Assembly: GCA_963819075.1 (NCBI GenBank)
Contig: CAWFUP010000002.1
Span: 1-64,000, forward strand
Direction: 5' to 3'
Source: CAVQBJ01 sp963819075
GTDB taxonomy: Bacteria > Actinomycetota > Thermoleophilia > Solirubrobacterales > Solirubrobacteraceae
Length of the DNA stretch: 64,000 bases
Position numbers and translations under genes: made by a program. The notes beneath the pieces are model-generated. The model worked only from the letters and a program-made list of their open reading frames with translations, searched no databases and was not told where the DNA came from. Of this stretch, positions 54,104 through 64,000 are shown one piece after another (the first letter of the stretch is position 1; every line of letters starts with the position of its first letter).

Positions 54104-56212
54104 TCAGCGCGCGACCTGCGTCAGGTCGTAGACGGTCTCGCCGCCGATGGTCTTCGCCGTGTAGTGCGCCGCGACCCAGGTCGCGATGGTCGACGAGCCG
54201 CCGCCCGGGCCGCCGGGGCCCCCGCCGGAGGCGATGTAGTAGTGGACGTCGCCCGCGGCGACGTACCGCTCGAAGGCCGCGAGGCTGAGGTTGCCGCCCT
54301 GGTTGTTGAAGCCGCCGATGGCCATCACGGGCTCGCCGCTCGCCAGTTCCAGGCCGGCGGCGCTCTGCGAGCCGGCCGTCGCCGCGACCCAGCGGTAGCG
54401 CGAGGCGTTCTGCTGGAGCGCCTTCGTCAGCGCGGCGCTCACCGACGAGCTGCCACCGCCCGGCCCACCGCCGCCGGCGAAGCCGCCCGCCGCGCGGCCC
54501 GTGCGCCCGGCCGAGCCCGGCCCGCCGCTCGCGGACCCGGTGCCGCTTCCGAACAGGCGCGGTGCGCCCGCGGGCGGCGCACCCCCGGCGGGCGGTCCGC
54601 CCGCGGCGCCGGCGCCGCCGCGCAAACCGCCGGTGCCGCCGCGCAAGCCGCCGCCGCCGCCAAACCCGCCGCCGCCGCCCAGCCCCCCGCCGCCGAAGCC
54701 CGACGCGCTGGCCGGGCCGGCCGACGGGATCGAGCCGGTGTGCGCGGTGGTGATCGTGTCGGCCGCGTAGGCCAGCGGTCCGGCGATACAGGCCACGACG
54801 CCGAGCACCGCCGCGACCAGGCTCACCCGCCCGCTCACCCGCCCGAGCGCCGGGGCCACGAGCAGGCCCAGGACGGCGAGCACGCCGGCCACCGCGACGA
54901 CGGTGCGCAGCCACGGCTCCCACGCCGGGGTGCGGTCGAGCAGCGCATACGCCCACGCCGCGGTCCCGCCGACCGTGAGCGCGGCCACCAGACGAGCGCC
55001 GAGCGTGCGGCGATGCGGCCACAGCAGGGCTCCGCCGATGGCCACGAGCGCCCCGATCGCCGGGGCGAGAGCAACGGTGTAGTACGTGTGAATGACGCCT
55101 TGCCCGAAGCTGAAGACCACCGCGGTGACGAGCAGCCAGCTGCCCCACAGGAGCAGGGCGGCTCGGGCCCGGTCGGTCCTCGGGGCGCGCCGGCGAGCCC
55201 ACAGCCCCCCGACGAGCGCGAGCAGCGCGGCGCCGATCAGCCACGACGCCTGCCCACCCATGAGGTCGTTGAACAGGCGAAGCGGTCCGGTCGCGCCGCT
55301 GAAGTTGGCGCCGCCACCACCGCCGCCCGGGCCACTGCTGCCGAAGATCCGCCCCAGGCCGTTGTAGCCGGTGATGAGGTTGAGGATGCTGTTATCGGGC
55401 GAGCCGTCGATGAACGGGCGCGAGCTGGCCGGCCACAGGGCGACGATGGCCACCCACCAGCCGGCGCTCACGAGCACCGCTAGGCCGCCGGCGAGCAGCT
55501 GCCAGATGCGGCGGCGCAGCGTCGTCGGCGCGGCGACGAGGTAGACGAGGGCGAAGCCGGGCAGCACGATGAAGGCCTGCAGCATCTTGGCGAGGAAGGC
55601 GATCCCGATCATCACGCCGGCCGCAACGATCCAGCGGGTGCCGGCACGCTCGAGGGCCCGCGTCAGGCAGTACGCGCCGGCCACGAGCATCAGCACGAGC
55701 AGCGCGTCGGGGTTGTTGAAGCGGAACATGAGCGCAGCGACGGGCGTGAGCGCGAAGATCGCACCGGCGGCCAGCCCGGCCCCAGCCCCGAACCAGCGCT
55801 TCACCGCCGCGTAGAGCAGGCCGACGGCGGCGACTCCCTCGAGCGCCTGCGGCACGAGCACGCTCCAGCTGCTGAAGCCGAAGATCCGCCCGGACAGCGA
55901 CATCACCCACAACGACGCGGGCGGCTTGTCCACGGTGATGAAGTTCGAGGCGTCGAGCGAGCCGAAGAAGAGCGCCTTCCAGCTCTTCGTCCCCGCCTGC
56001 ACGGCCGCCGCGTAGAACGAGTTGGCGTACCCGGAGGCGCTGAGATCCCACAGGTAGGCGACGGCGGTCAGCAGCAGCAGCGCGATGAACGCCGGGCGGG
56101 CCCAGCTCGGATCAGCGGTCGCGGTCCGCGGGGCGACGCGCCGGCGGGCGCGCGGCGCGCGGGGCGAGGCCGGGGCGCGGCGGAGGGGGTGGAGGAGCTC
56201 GGTGGTAGTCAT
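54104..56212 (-). CDS. PMT/ArnT-type membrane glycosyltransferase
   Basis: About 702 residues. After a short cytoplasmic start, the first helix is followed by SASGYANSFYAAAVQAGTKS and LDASNFITVDKPPASLWVMS, the conserved acidic first loop of GT39/GT83 enzymes, and then about 11 membrane helices. Residues about 490-600 are a Gly-rich stretch (FGGGGLGGGGGFGGGGGLRG and similar), followed by an extracytoplasmic domain (LQQNASRYRWVAATAGSQSA, MAIGGFNNQGGNLSL). It transfers sugar from a polyprenyl carrier to a protein or lipid outside the membrane. ATG 56212 is chosen because the upstream open frame has no homology. Confidence 0.83.
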   Translation of the reverse strand: MTTTELLHPLRRAPASPRAPRARRRVAPRTATADPSWARPAFIALLLLTAVAYLWDLSASGYANSFYAAAVQAGTKSWKALFFGSLDASNFITVDKPPASLWVMSLSGRIFGFSSWSVLVPQALEGVAAVGLLYAAVKRWFGAGAGLAAGAIFALTPVAALMFRFNNPDALLVLMLVAGAYCLTRALERAGTRWIVAAGVMIGIAFLAKMLQAFIVLPGFALVYLVAAPTTLRRRIWQLLAGGLAVLVSAGWWVAIVALWPASSRPFIDGSPDNSILNLITGYNGLGRIFGSSGPGGGGGGANFSGATGPLRLFNDLMGGQASWLIGAALLALVGGLWARRRAPRTDRARAALLLWGSWLLVTAVVFSFGQGVIHTYYTVALAPAIGALVAIGGALLWPHRRTLGARLVAALTVGGTAAWAYALLDRTPAWEPWLRTVVAVAGVLAVLGLLVAPALGRVSGRVSLVAAVLGVVACIAGPLAYAADTITTAHTGSIPSAGPASASGFGGGGLGGGGGFGGGGGLRGGTGGLRGGAGAAGGPPAGGAPPAGAPRLFGSGTGSASGGPGSAGRTGRAAGGFAGGGGPGGGSSSVSAALTKALQQNASRYRWVAATAGSQSAAGLELASGEPVMAIGGFNNQGGNLSLAAFERYVAAGDVHYYIASGGGPGGPGGGSSTIATWVAAHYTAKTIGGETVYDLTQVAR

Positions 56213-56639
56213 GCGCCGAGTCTCGGCCGCCCGGCTGTGAGCGCACCGGCGCGAAGCTGGGAGTTGACTGAGAGGCGCGCAGAACGGCGTACCGATCGCG
56301 CCGAAGAAGCCAGCACGGGCGATCGGGGAGCACGAGGCGATCGCCCTGCAGGCGCCCGATCGCGCCGGGGAGGTCGTCTCCGGCGAACAGCACCGCCCAG
56401 GTTGGCGCGTCGGGCACGTCAGGCCCGAGACGCTCGGCCAGACGCTGCACCCGCTCGCGCGCCTCGTCGAGCAGGAGCGTCTGCCACGGCTCCCTCGCCA
56501 GGCAACCACGCCAGCGGGGCGGCTCGTCGACGACGGCCACAAAGGTCACCCGGGCGCCATCGCGAACCGCCTCGCGCGCCGCCGCCTCGGCGGCCGCGTC
56601 GTCCCGCCGACCGGGCTCGCAGACGATGAGCACGTGCAC
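56112..56639 (-). CDS. Small universal-stress-like protein, uncertain
   Basis: About 175 codons from GTG 56639: HVLIVCEPGRRDDAAAEAAA, VTFVAVVDEPPRW and ARERVQRLAERLG resemble the first strands and helix of a universal-stress/HUP fold. The last 100 bp overlap the start of the membrane glycosyltransferase gene in another frame, and the C-terminus is Pro/Arg-rich, so the real end is probably earlier or the frame is damaged. Function unknown. Confidence 0.4.
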   Translation of the reverse strand: MHVLIVCEPGRRDDAAAEAAAREAVRDGARVTFVAVVDEPPRWRGCLAREPWQTLLLDEARERVQRLAERLGPDVPDAPTWAVLFAGDDLPGAIGRLQGDRLVLPDRPCWLLRRDRYAVLRASQSTPSFAPVRSQPGGRDSAHDYHRAPPPPPPRPGLAPRAARPPARRPADRDR

Positions 56640-56735
56640 GACTCGCCGTCTCCCGACGGCACCATGCGTTACGGTCACGCCGCACCGGCCCGGCGATCTC
56701 TGCGAGGTTACGGAGCCCGGGCGGCGTCTGGATAT

Positions 56736-58586
56736 ATGGGCCACAAGAACCATACCCACTGGACCCGGGCGTCGCGCGGGGCGCCGCGCGCCCGGCTCGC
56801 CCTGCTACTCATCACGGCCGCACTGCCCGGCGGCCTGCGCGAACTCGAGCGCCCAGACGACGGGCACGACGCCGTCACGGCCGCCGCTCGACGGTCGCGC
56901 CGCCGCCGCGGTGGCCGCGGTGACGGTGTCGCCGCTGCCGGGAACGCCCGACGCCTCGCCGACGACGCAGATCAGCTTCCTCGGCGGCGGCGCGCTGACG
57001 ATCACCGGGGTGCGCGTCGTCGGCTCGCGCAGCGGTGCGCACCGCGGGCCGTGCTGCAGGCCTACTCGACGGGCACGGGCGCGAGCTTCCTCCCCGACGG
57101 CGCCGTTCACGCCGAGGCGAGCGCGTCGAGCGTGCGCGCGACGGTGAACGGCGGCCCGGTCCGCACCGAACTTCGGATCGCCGATCCGGCGGCCGTCGAG
57201 CCGCGCGCAGTTCCCGAATAACCCGGGCGACCCGCGCGCAGGTCCAGCACTACGTCTCGGCTCCGTCGCTGACGCCCTCGACGGTGACGATCACGACGCC
57301 GGCGAGGGCCGGAGCGACCCCGGGAGACTTCTTCCTCGCGCCCTACCAGGGCGAGGGCGCGCCGGGTCCGATGATCGTCGATCAGGCGGGCAACCTGATC
57401 TGGTTCCACCCGCTGCCGGCCGGAGAGTCGGCGACGAACTTCCAGGTTCAGCAGTACGACGGTCAGCCGGTGCTCACGTGGTGGCAGGGGCACATCCTCG
57501 AGGTCGGCTTCGGCGAGGGCGAGGACGTCATCTACAACAACGCCTACCAGCGCGTGGCCATCGTCCGCGCCGGTAATGGCTACCACGCCGACCTGCACGA
57601 GATCCGTCTCGGCGCCGAGGGACGGCGTGGATCGACATCTTCGACCCGATCCAGCTCGAACCTCCGCCACTACGGCGGCCTCGCCGCCGGCGTGCTCGAG
57701 GATCGGTCGTGCAGGAGATCGACGTCAAGACCGGCCTCGTGATGTGGGAGTGGCACGCGCTCGGCCACATCCCGATCGGAGACTCCTATAACGGCGTGCC
57801 CGCGTCGAGCTACCCGTTCGACTACCTGCACATCAACTCGGTCGACCCCGGCCCGTCCGGCGACGTGCTCGTGTCGGCGCGCAACACGTGGACGATCTAC
57901 GACATCGATCAGCACAGCGGGGCGTTCCGCTTCGAGATCGGTCCGCGCTCGACGCTGCGCCAGGGCCCGGGCACGCGCTTCTACTGGCAGCACGACGCCG
58001 AATGGCAGCCCGGCGGCCTCATCTCGGTGTTCGACAACGGATCGGATCCGCCGAAGGAGAAGCAGTCGCGCGGACTGCTCCTGCGCCCCGACTTCTCCGG
58101 GCACACCGTCACCCTCGTCAAGGCGTTCGTGAACCCGACGAAGACGCTGCTCGCCTCCAGCCAGGGCAACACCCTCAGCCTGCCCGCGCGGCAACTGGCT
58201 GCTCGGCTACGGCGGGCTGCCGAACTTCACCGAGTTCGACGGCGCCGGCCACGTGCTCTACGACGCGACGCTCGGCAAGAACGTGCAGGACTTCCGCACC
58301 TACCTGGCGACCCTGGCAGGGCCAGCCGACGACCGTGCCGGCGGTGGCGGTCACCCGCGGCGGCGGTGGGCTCACGGTGCACGTGAGCTGGAACGGGGCG
58401 ACCGGGGTCGCGTCGTGGCAGGTGCTCGCCGGACCCTTCGGCGACCTCGTGCCGGTCGTGACCGCACCGAAGCAGGGGTTCGAGACGACGATCCACGTCA
58501 GCAGCACGGGACCCGACGTCGCGGTGCGGGCGCTCAGCGCGACCGGAGCGGTGCTCGGAACCTCGGCGACGCTCGCCGGCGGATAG
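56736..58586 (+). pseudogene. Arylsulfotransferase-family gene, multiply frameshifted
   Basis: Pieces of one arylsulfotransferase (ASST, Arylsulfotran_2 type) are spread over at least five frame segments. They are TQISFLGGGALTITGVRVVG; GVLQAYSTGTGASFLPDGAV-like coding; FFLAPYQGEGAPGPMIVDQA with NLIWFHPLP; IDVKTGLVMWEWHALGHIPI with PFDYLHINSV and YWQHDAEWQPGGL; and a C-terminal VTRGGGGLTVHVSWNGA tail to 58586. The order is right and no domain is missing, which fits scattered 1-2 base indels. Whether these are real mutations or sequencing errors cannot be decided here. Secreted sulfotransferases of this type act on phenolic compounds. Confidence 0.7.
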
Positions 58587-58608
58587 ACCTCGAACGCCCC
58601 GCGGATCG

Positions 58609-61600
58609 TCAGCCGCGCAGCCTGACGATCCGGCCGGGCGGCAGCTTGCCGCGGTAGACGCGGCGGATCTGCGCACCTGCGCGCGCGTCAGGTGCGCCTT
58701 GACCGTGTGGTGGCGTCGTCTGGAGCACGCGTGCTCGCCGCGAAGCCAAACCACGTCGGCCGGCCGGCGGTGAACGTGAACCGGTCCGCGGAGGACGTCG
58801 GGCTGACGAGCGCCCCGACGTGGACCGTGATGTCCACGCTGCCGCTCGTCTGCACCGCCGGCACCTGGGCGACGATCACGCCGTTTCCGAACGGCGCGAA
58901 CAACGCCGGCGTGCGCGCCGAAGTCCACCGCCGTGGCCCGGCTGAAGTTCGAGCCGAAGATCAGGATGATCGAGTTCCGCTCGCCCGAGTCGGGATACAC
59001 GGAGGTAACCGTTGGCGTGCCCGGCGGCAGCGTGACCGTCAGGAGCGCCGCCCGCGTCGCCGTGTGCCCGCCGAGTTGCTGAACACGGCGCGGTAGCGGT
59101 TGCCGTTCGACGAGTAGGGCACGTTCGCGATCGTCAGCGTGGTCGACGTGGCGCCCTGGATGTTCGAGAACGTGAAGCCGCCGTTGGTCGACACCTGCCA
59201 CTGCACCGCCGGGACGGGCGTCCCGGAGGCGGCCGCCGTGAACGTGGCGGTGGCACCGACCGGCACGGACGTGTCGAGTGGCCGCATCGTCACGACGGGC
59301 TTGACGGCGGTCGTGGTTGTCGTCGTGGTGGTCTTTGTCGTCGATCGTGGTCGTCGTCGTCTTGGTCGTCGACGTCGTGCTCGACGTCGTCGTCGTGGTG
59401 GTCGTCGGCGTCGTCGTCGTCGTGGTCGTCGGCGTCGTCGTCGTCGTGGTCGTCGGCGTCGTCGTCGTCGTGGTCGTCGGCGTCGTCGTGGTGGTGGTCG
59501 TCGGCGTCGTCGTCGTCGTGGTCGTCGGCGTCGTCGTCGTCGTGGTCGTCGTGGTGGTTGTCGGCGTCGTCGTCGTGGTGGTCGTCGGCGTCGTCGTCGT
59601 CGTGGTCGTCGGCGTCGTCGTCGTCGTGGTCGTAGTCGTGGTCGGCGTCGTCGTGGTGGTCGAGGACGTCGTGGTCGTAGTCGTTGTCACCGCGGTGACA
59701 ACGACCGTCTCGGCGCCGCACGAGCTCGACGACGCGCCGTTCGACGCGTCTCCGCCGTACGCGGCAGTCCAGTAATAGGTCCCGGGCGCATTCAGCGTCA
59801 CCCCGGCCGATGCGGGTACGACACCGCCGCTGACCGTCACCGTCTGCGCTGCAGCGACGGGCTGGGTGCAGGCGCTGTCGGAATACACGCTGTAGCTGAC
59901 CGTCCCCGTCGCGATGGCGCTGTTCGCGCCGCTGAGCGTGGCCGCGTCGGCCACCGAGGTGCCGGCCGGGACCGTGATGGAGGTCCCCGACTGACCGGCG
60001 CCGGTCAGCGATGTCTTCAGCGTCGTCGCCGTCGCCGTGACGACGACCTTCTCGGCCCCGCAGGAGCTGCTCGACCCCAGGTTGACCTTGTCACCGCTAT
60101 ACGAAGCCGTCCAGTAGTACGTCCCGGGTGCATTCAGGACATCCCCGGCCGATCCGGGGACGACCCCCCCGCTGACCGTCACCGTCTGCGCCGAACCGAC
60201 CTGCGCCGTGCACGCGCTGTCGGAATACATGGCGTAGGTGACCGAGCCCGTCGCGGTGGCGCTGTTGGCGCCGGCGAGCGCGGCCGCGTCGGCCACCGCG
60301 GTGCCGGCCGGCACCGTGATCGATGTCCCGGTCTGACCGCCGCCGATCAGCGACGTCGTCAGCGTCGTCGCCGTCGGCACGACCGTCACCTTCTCGGCGC
60401 CGCACGAGCTGCTCGACGGCTGGTTGTTGGCGTCGCCGCCGTAGGAGGCCGTCCAGTAGTACGTGCCCGGCGTGCTGAAGGTCACGCCCGACGACGCCGG
60501 GACGACGCCCGCGCTCACGGTCACCGTCTGGCCGGACCCGAACGGCGCCGTGCACGCGCTGTCGGAATACACGGCGTAGGTCAGGTTGCCGGTCGCGATC
60601 GCGCTGCTAACGCCGGCGAGCGTGGCCGCGTCCGTGACCGACGTCCCCGCCGGCACGGTGATCGAGGCCCCGGACTGCCCGGCGCCCGACAGCGACGTGG
60701 TCAGCGTCGTCGGCGGCGGCGTGATCACCTGCGAGAGCGCCTGCGTCGTCGAGCTGGACATGAAGTTGCCGTCACCGCTGTACGTCGCCGAGATCGCGTG
60801 CGTCCCGGCGCTCAGCGTCGACGTCGTGAACGTCGCGGTCGTCACGCCGGCGCTCGTGGACACCGGGCTGGTCCCGAGCGTCGCCGAGCCGTCGGTGAAG
60901 GTCACCGTGCCGGTCGGGCCCGAGCCCGAAGCCGGCGTAACCGTCGCCGTGAACGTCACGGACGCCCCGAACGCCGCCGGCGTGCCGGACGTGCCGAGCG
61001 TCGTCGCGGTGGTCGCCCGGGTGACCCCCACCGATGCGGGGGGGCTCGACGTGACCGTGTTGTAGAAGCCGTCGCCGTTGTACGTCGCCGTGATCTGCTG
61101 CGTGCCGACGGGGAGCGCCGTGGTGGACAGGGCGGCCGAGGTCGTGCCGCTCGTCGTCGTCAGCGGCACGGTGCCGAGCGTCGTCGAGCCGTCGGTGAAC
61201 GTGACGGTGCCGGTGGGCGCCGGAGTGAGCGGCGAGGCGACCGTCGCGGTCAGCGTCACCGACTGGCCGAACTGGGTGTTGCTCGGCGTCGGCACCAGTC
61301 CGATGGTCGGCGTCGCCTTGTTGACGACCTGCGAGAGCGTGCCACTGACCGGGCTCGGCTGGTAGTTGCCGTCGCCGCCGTAGGACGCCGTGATCGAGTG
61401 CGTGCCGGGCGCCAGCGAGCTCGTGGGGAAGATCGCCGCCACGGCCGCGCCGCCATCGACGATCGTGACCGGCTCGCTTCCCAACGTTGTGCTGCCGTCC
61501 GAGAAGGTCACCGACCCCGTCGGCATCGGCGTGACGCCTACCGGCCCGGCCACGGTGGCCGTGAAGATCACCTGGGTTCCGTAGGTCGTCGGCGTGCCGC

Positions 61601-64000
61601 TCGACTGGAGCGTTACGGTCGTCGGCGCCTTGTTGACCGTCACCGACGCGGACGATGTGGTCGCCGAGGTGGCGTAGTTGCCGTCACCGCCGTAGCTCGC
61701 ACTGATCGTGTGCACCCCGACGGCAGGCTGAGATGCCGTGAACGTTGCGGTCGTGACGCCGGCGGTCGTGGACAGCGTCCCCGTGCCTAGCGTCGTCGAG
61801 CCATCCGTGAACGTCACCGTCCCGCTGGGCGCCGGCAGCACGCCGGTCGGCCCGGATACGGTGGCTGTATAGGTATCCGATTGACCGAACGTGATTGGAG
61901 ATGCGCTAGCCACCACCGTCGTCGTCGTGGGCGCCTTGTTGACCACCTGGCTGAGCGGCCCACTCGTCGTGCTGGTCAGGTAGTTGCCGTCACCGCTATA
62001 GGACGCCGTAATTGAGTGGGTGCCGACGGCCAACGCCGTCGTGCTGAAGGTGGCGACTGAGGAGCCGCTCGCCGTCGAGATCGTTCCGGTTCCTAGCGTG
62101 CTGGAGCCATCCGTGAAGGTCACTGTGCCGGTTGGCAGCGGCGTGACGCCCGTCGGCCCAGCGATGGTGGCCGTGAAGGTCACCTGGCTCCCATAGGACG
62201 TTGGGGTACCGCTCGTTTGGAGCGACACGCTCGTGGGTGCCTTGTTGACCGTCACCGACGCCGGTGTCGTTGTCGCAGAGATAGGTAGTCGCCATCGCCA
62301 CCGTAGCTGGCGCTGATCGAGTGCGTACCGACCGCCGGCTGGGGCGCCGTGAAGGTCGCCGTCGTCACGCCACCCGTCGTGGACAGCGTGCCGGTGCCCA
62401 GCGTCGTAGAGCCATCGGTGAAGGTCACCGTGCCGCTCGGCGGTGGCAGCACTCCAGCGGGCCCGGTCACGGTTGCCGTGTAGGTCTCCGACTGACCGAA
62501 GGTGATCGGCGACGCACTCGCCGCCACCGTGGTCGTCGTCGCCGCCTTGTTGACCACCTCGCTCGTCGCCGGTGAGCTGGGAGCGCTCGGCTTGAAGTTG
62601 GAGTCCCCACCGTAGGTGGCGGTGAGCGAGTGCGTGCCCACCGATAGCGGCGCCGACAGCGTCGTGGTCAGCGTCGCCGTGGTCACGCCGGCGGTCGTCG
62701 ACAGCGTGCCGGTACCGAGCGTCGCCGAGCCGTCCGTGAACGTCACGGTGCCCGTCGGGTTGCCGACCGGACCCTGGCCCGTGGTGATCGTCGCCGTGAG
62801 CGTCACGGGCTGGCCGTAGGTCGAGGGGTTCGGCGCCGCCGCCAGCGTCGTCGTCGTGCTGTCGCGGTCGCGCTTGACCGCGATGAAGTTGGTCTGGCTC
62901 GAGTAGTCGGGTAGGAAGTTGTTGCCCACCGTGGCGAACGAGCCGGTCGTCGGGCCGGTGACGACGTCGAACTCCGTACCCACCGGCGGGGCGTAGCCGC
63001 CGACGAGGTTCGGGAAGATCGTGCCGCCCGGCGTGAACGTGGCACCGCCGGCGAGGTGGACGGCACCGAAGTTCGTGGCGCTGGCCAGGTCGGGCTGCAG
63101 CGTGCCGTCGGCCTTGTTCGTGAACACGTCGGCGCCGGAGTCGATGTTCAGCACCGCCCCGGGCGAGATCTCCACGAGGCCGTCATTGGTCACGGTGGTG
63201 TTGGAGTCGATGAGGAGCGTGCCGTTGACGAGCTTCATCGTGCCCGCGGTTGTGTTCGCGACGTTGACCCGTAGGTAGTCCGGGCCGGATCCTTCGAGCT
63301 GCGACTGAAGGGTCCCGTTGTTGGTCAGCGGACTGCCGCCAACAAGTGCATAGCCGCCACCGGCCTGCCCGTCGAGCGTCAAGGTCCCGTCGTTGACAAC
63401 ACCCGGGCTCGCCAGGGTCAGCGAGGAGTTATGGCCTGAGATCCCTGCTGCGACCACCGTTTGCCCAGCGGGGATTGTGCCCTTCAGGGTCGGGCTGTCA
63501 TAGAGATCGAACTGGCCGCCACCACTATCGTCGGTCAGTGTGCCGCTGCTCATGTACACCGGGTTACCGACCTGCGCCGTGCTGCCGGCGTTCTGCGTCC
63601 AACCGGTGCCGTCGATGAGCGTGATCGAGCCGTTGTTGGTCACCGCACCGTTGTTGGCGACCAGGGCGCTGCTGTCCTCCGCCTCGAACGTCGCCCCCGA
63701 GTCGACCTGAAGCAACCCGTCGTTCGTCGTGGTCGTACCGTCGTATTGGGTGAGGATTCCGGATTCGACCTCCGTCGTGGCGCCCGCGTTGTTGGTCAGG
63801 TTGGTCTCCAGGTAGGCCACCGCGCCCGCGCCCTGCCCGGACTCCGAGTCCAACGTGCCGTTGTTGATCAGCGTCGCCGAGGTCGGCACCAGTTGCGCGT
63901 AGCCGCCGCCCGTGGGCTCGTTCAGGACGAGCGTCCCGTCATTGGTGACCGACCCGCCGCCGAGCGTCAGCGAGGAGTTGTGGCCCGGAAGCGCGTCTGC
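58609..64000 (-). CDS. Giant surface protein with Ig-like repeats, 5' end beyond window, frameshifted
   Basis: One gene enters from the right edge. The N-terminal part seen here (62880-64000) has NNGTL/TNDG-type beta-helix repeats (TLINNGTLDSES, VTNNGSITLIDGTG). Next are about eight Ig-like domains of 90-100 residues with the pattern PTGTVTFTDGSTTLGTGTLS...TATYSGDGNY (group 3-like), then three domains with YSDSACT and SSSCGAE motifs. A Thr/Pro tract (59388-59680) follows, then an immunoglobulin-like domain (VQWQVSTNGGFTFSNIQGAT), an IPT/TIG domain (SVYPDSGERNSIILIFGSNF) and a tail ending RGKLPPGRIVRLRG at 58609. Frame breaks lie near 62270, 59290-59345 and at several places below 59060. Probably a cell-surface adhesin; no anchor motif seen. 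Confidence 0.75.
59388..59680 (-). repeat. Triplet-rich tandem repeat coding a Thr/Pro tract
   Basis: About 290 bp made almost only of GTC, GTG and GGC triplets on the + strand, mostly in 24-bp units (GTCGTCGTCGTCGTGGTCGT then CGGC). On the coding strand each unit gives one Pro and seven Thr. Such tracts act as stiff, often O-glycosylated linkers. The DNA is prone to slippage and is a likely place for length change or frame errors. Confidence 0.85.

Noticed and set aside
59139..61790. 883-codon + strand frame and the Val-rich frame at 59317-59775
   Set aside because: Both are antisense to the Ig-like repeat protein and the Thr tract; their low-complexity composition mirrors the coding strand.

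Overview
The window is high-GC DNA from a free-living actinobacterium. The family mix (short zinc-ribbon proteins, MGH1-like hydrolase, LamG and beta-helix secreted proteins, MMPL/FadD/WS-DGAT genes, SSI-like inhibitor) would suit Thermoleophilia/Solirubrobacterales, but there is no rRNA or other marker gene to prove this. No intact tRNA, rRNA, CRISPR array or integrase gene is visible.

Region 1 to about 27,860 is an accessory island built from modules. Its hallmark is a 145-bp direct repeat present five times without any insertion or deletion (75-219, 2630-2774, 8209-8353, 14022-14166, 18626-18770), always in the + orientation. Each copy is a 104-bp non-tRNA arm followed by a 41-bp piece that is the 3' part of a tRNA, from an anticodon loop of Lys type through the T-arm to the discriminator base. 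A truncated arm (20939-20991) and a degenerate tRNA piece (27826-27859) continue the series. The sequence just left of each repeat is a toxin-antitoxin-like pair or a defence-like gene: a probable hicB end at 1-4, the DUF4143 ATPase, AbiEi/AbiEii, DUF2442/DUF4160 and HicA/HicB. I read this as a tandem array of tRNA-Lys-targeted integrative cassettes, each ending in an att site and a stabilising TA module, with cargo such as two-domain glycosyltransferases and a giant beta-helix surface protein. An IS1380-type transposase sits in the fourth module. Further right lie a methyltransferase, a class III cyclase, an alpha-glucan-type carbohydrate cluster and small zinc-ribbon or membrane proteins.

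Region 27.8-44 kb carries a MOSC protein, several large secreted proteins (beta-propeller, LamG, PKD/lamin-tail), and a compact RiPP locus. That locus has a lasso-type precursor (37341-37541), a PP-loop cyclase-like protein without a glutaminase domain, and an HPr-kinase-like protein. The usual RRE and leader peptidase partners are not in the window. An SSI-like inhibitor, a PPOX-fold protein, a PadR regulator and a degenerate M23 protein follow.

Region 44-52 kb is a tight + strand operon: MMPL transporter, FadD-like acyl-CoA/AMP ligase, HHxxxDG acyltransferase, PfkB kinase. It resembles a lipid building-and-export set. Region 51.6-64 kb holds a PHP phosphatase, a TreT-like trehalose synthase, a PMT-type membrane glycosyltransferase, a broken arylsulfotransferase and the C-terminal part of a giant Ig-like repeat surface protein that runs off the right edge.

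Caution: many conserved genes, inside and outside the island, are interrupted by single small frameshifts. Some or most of these may be sequence or assembly errors rather than real gene decay.
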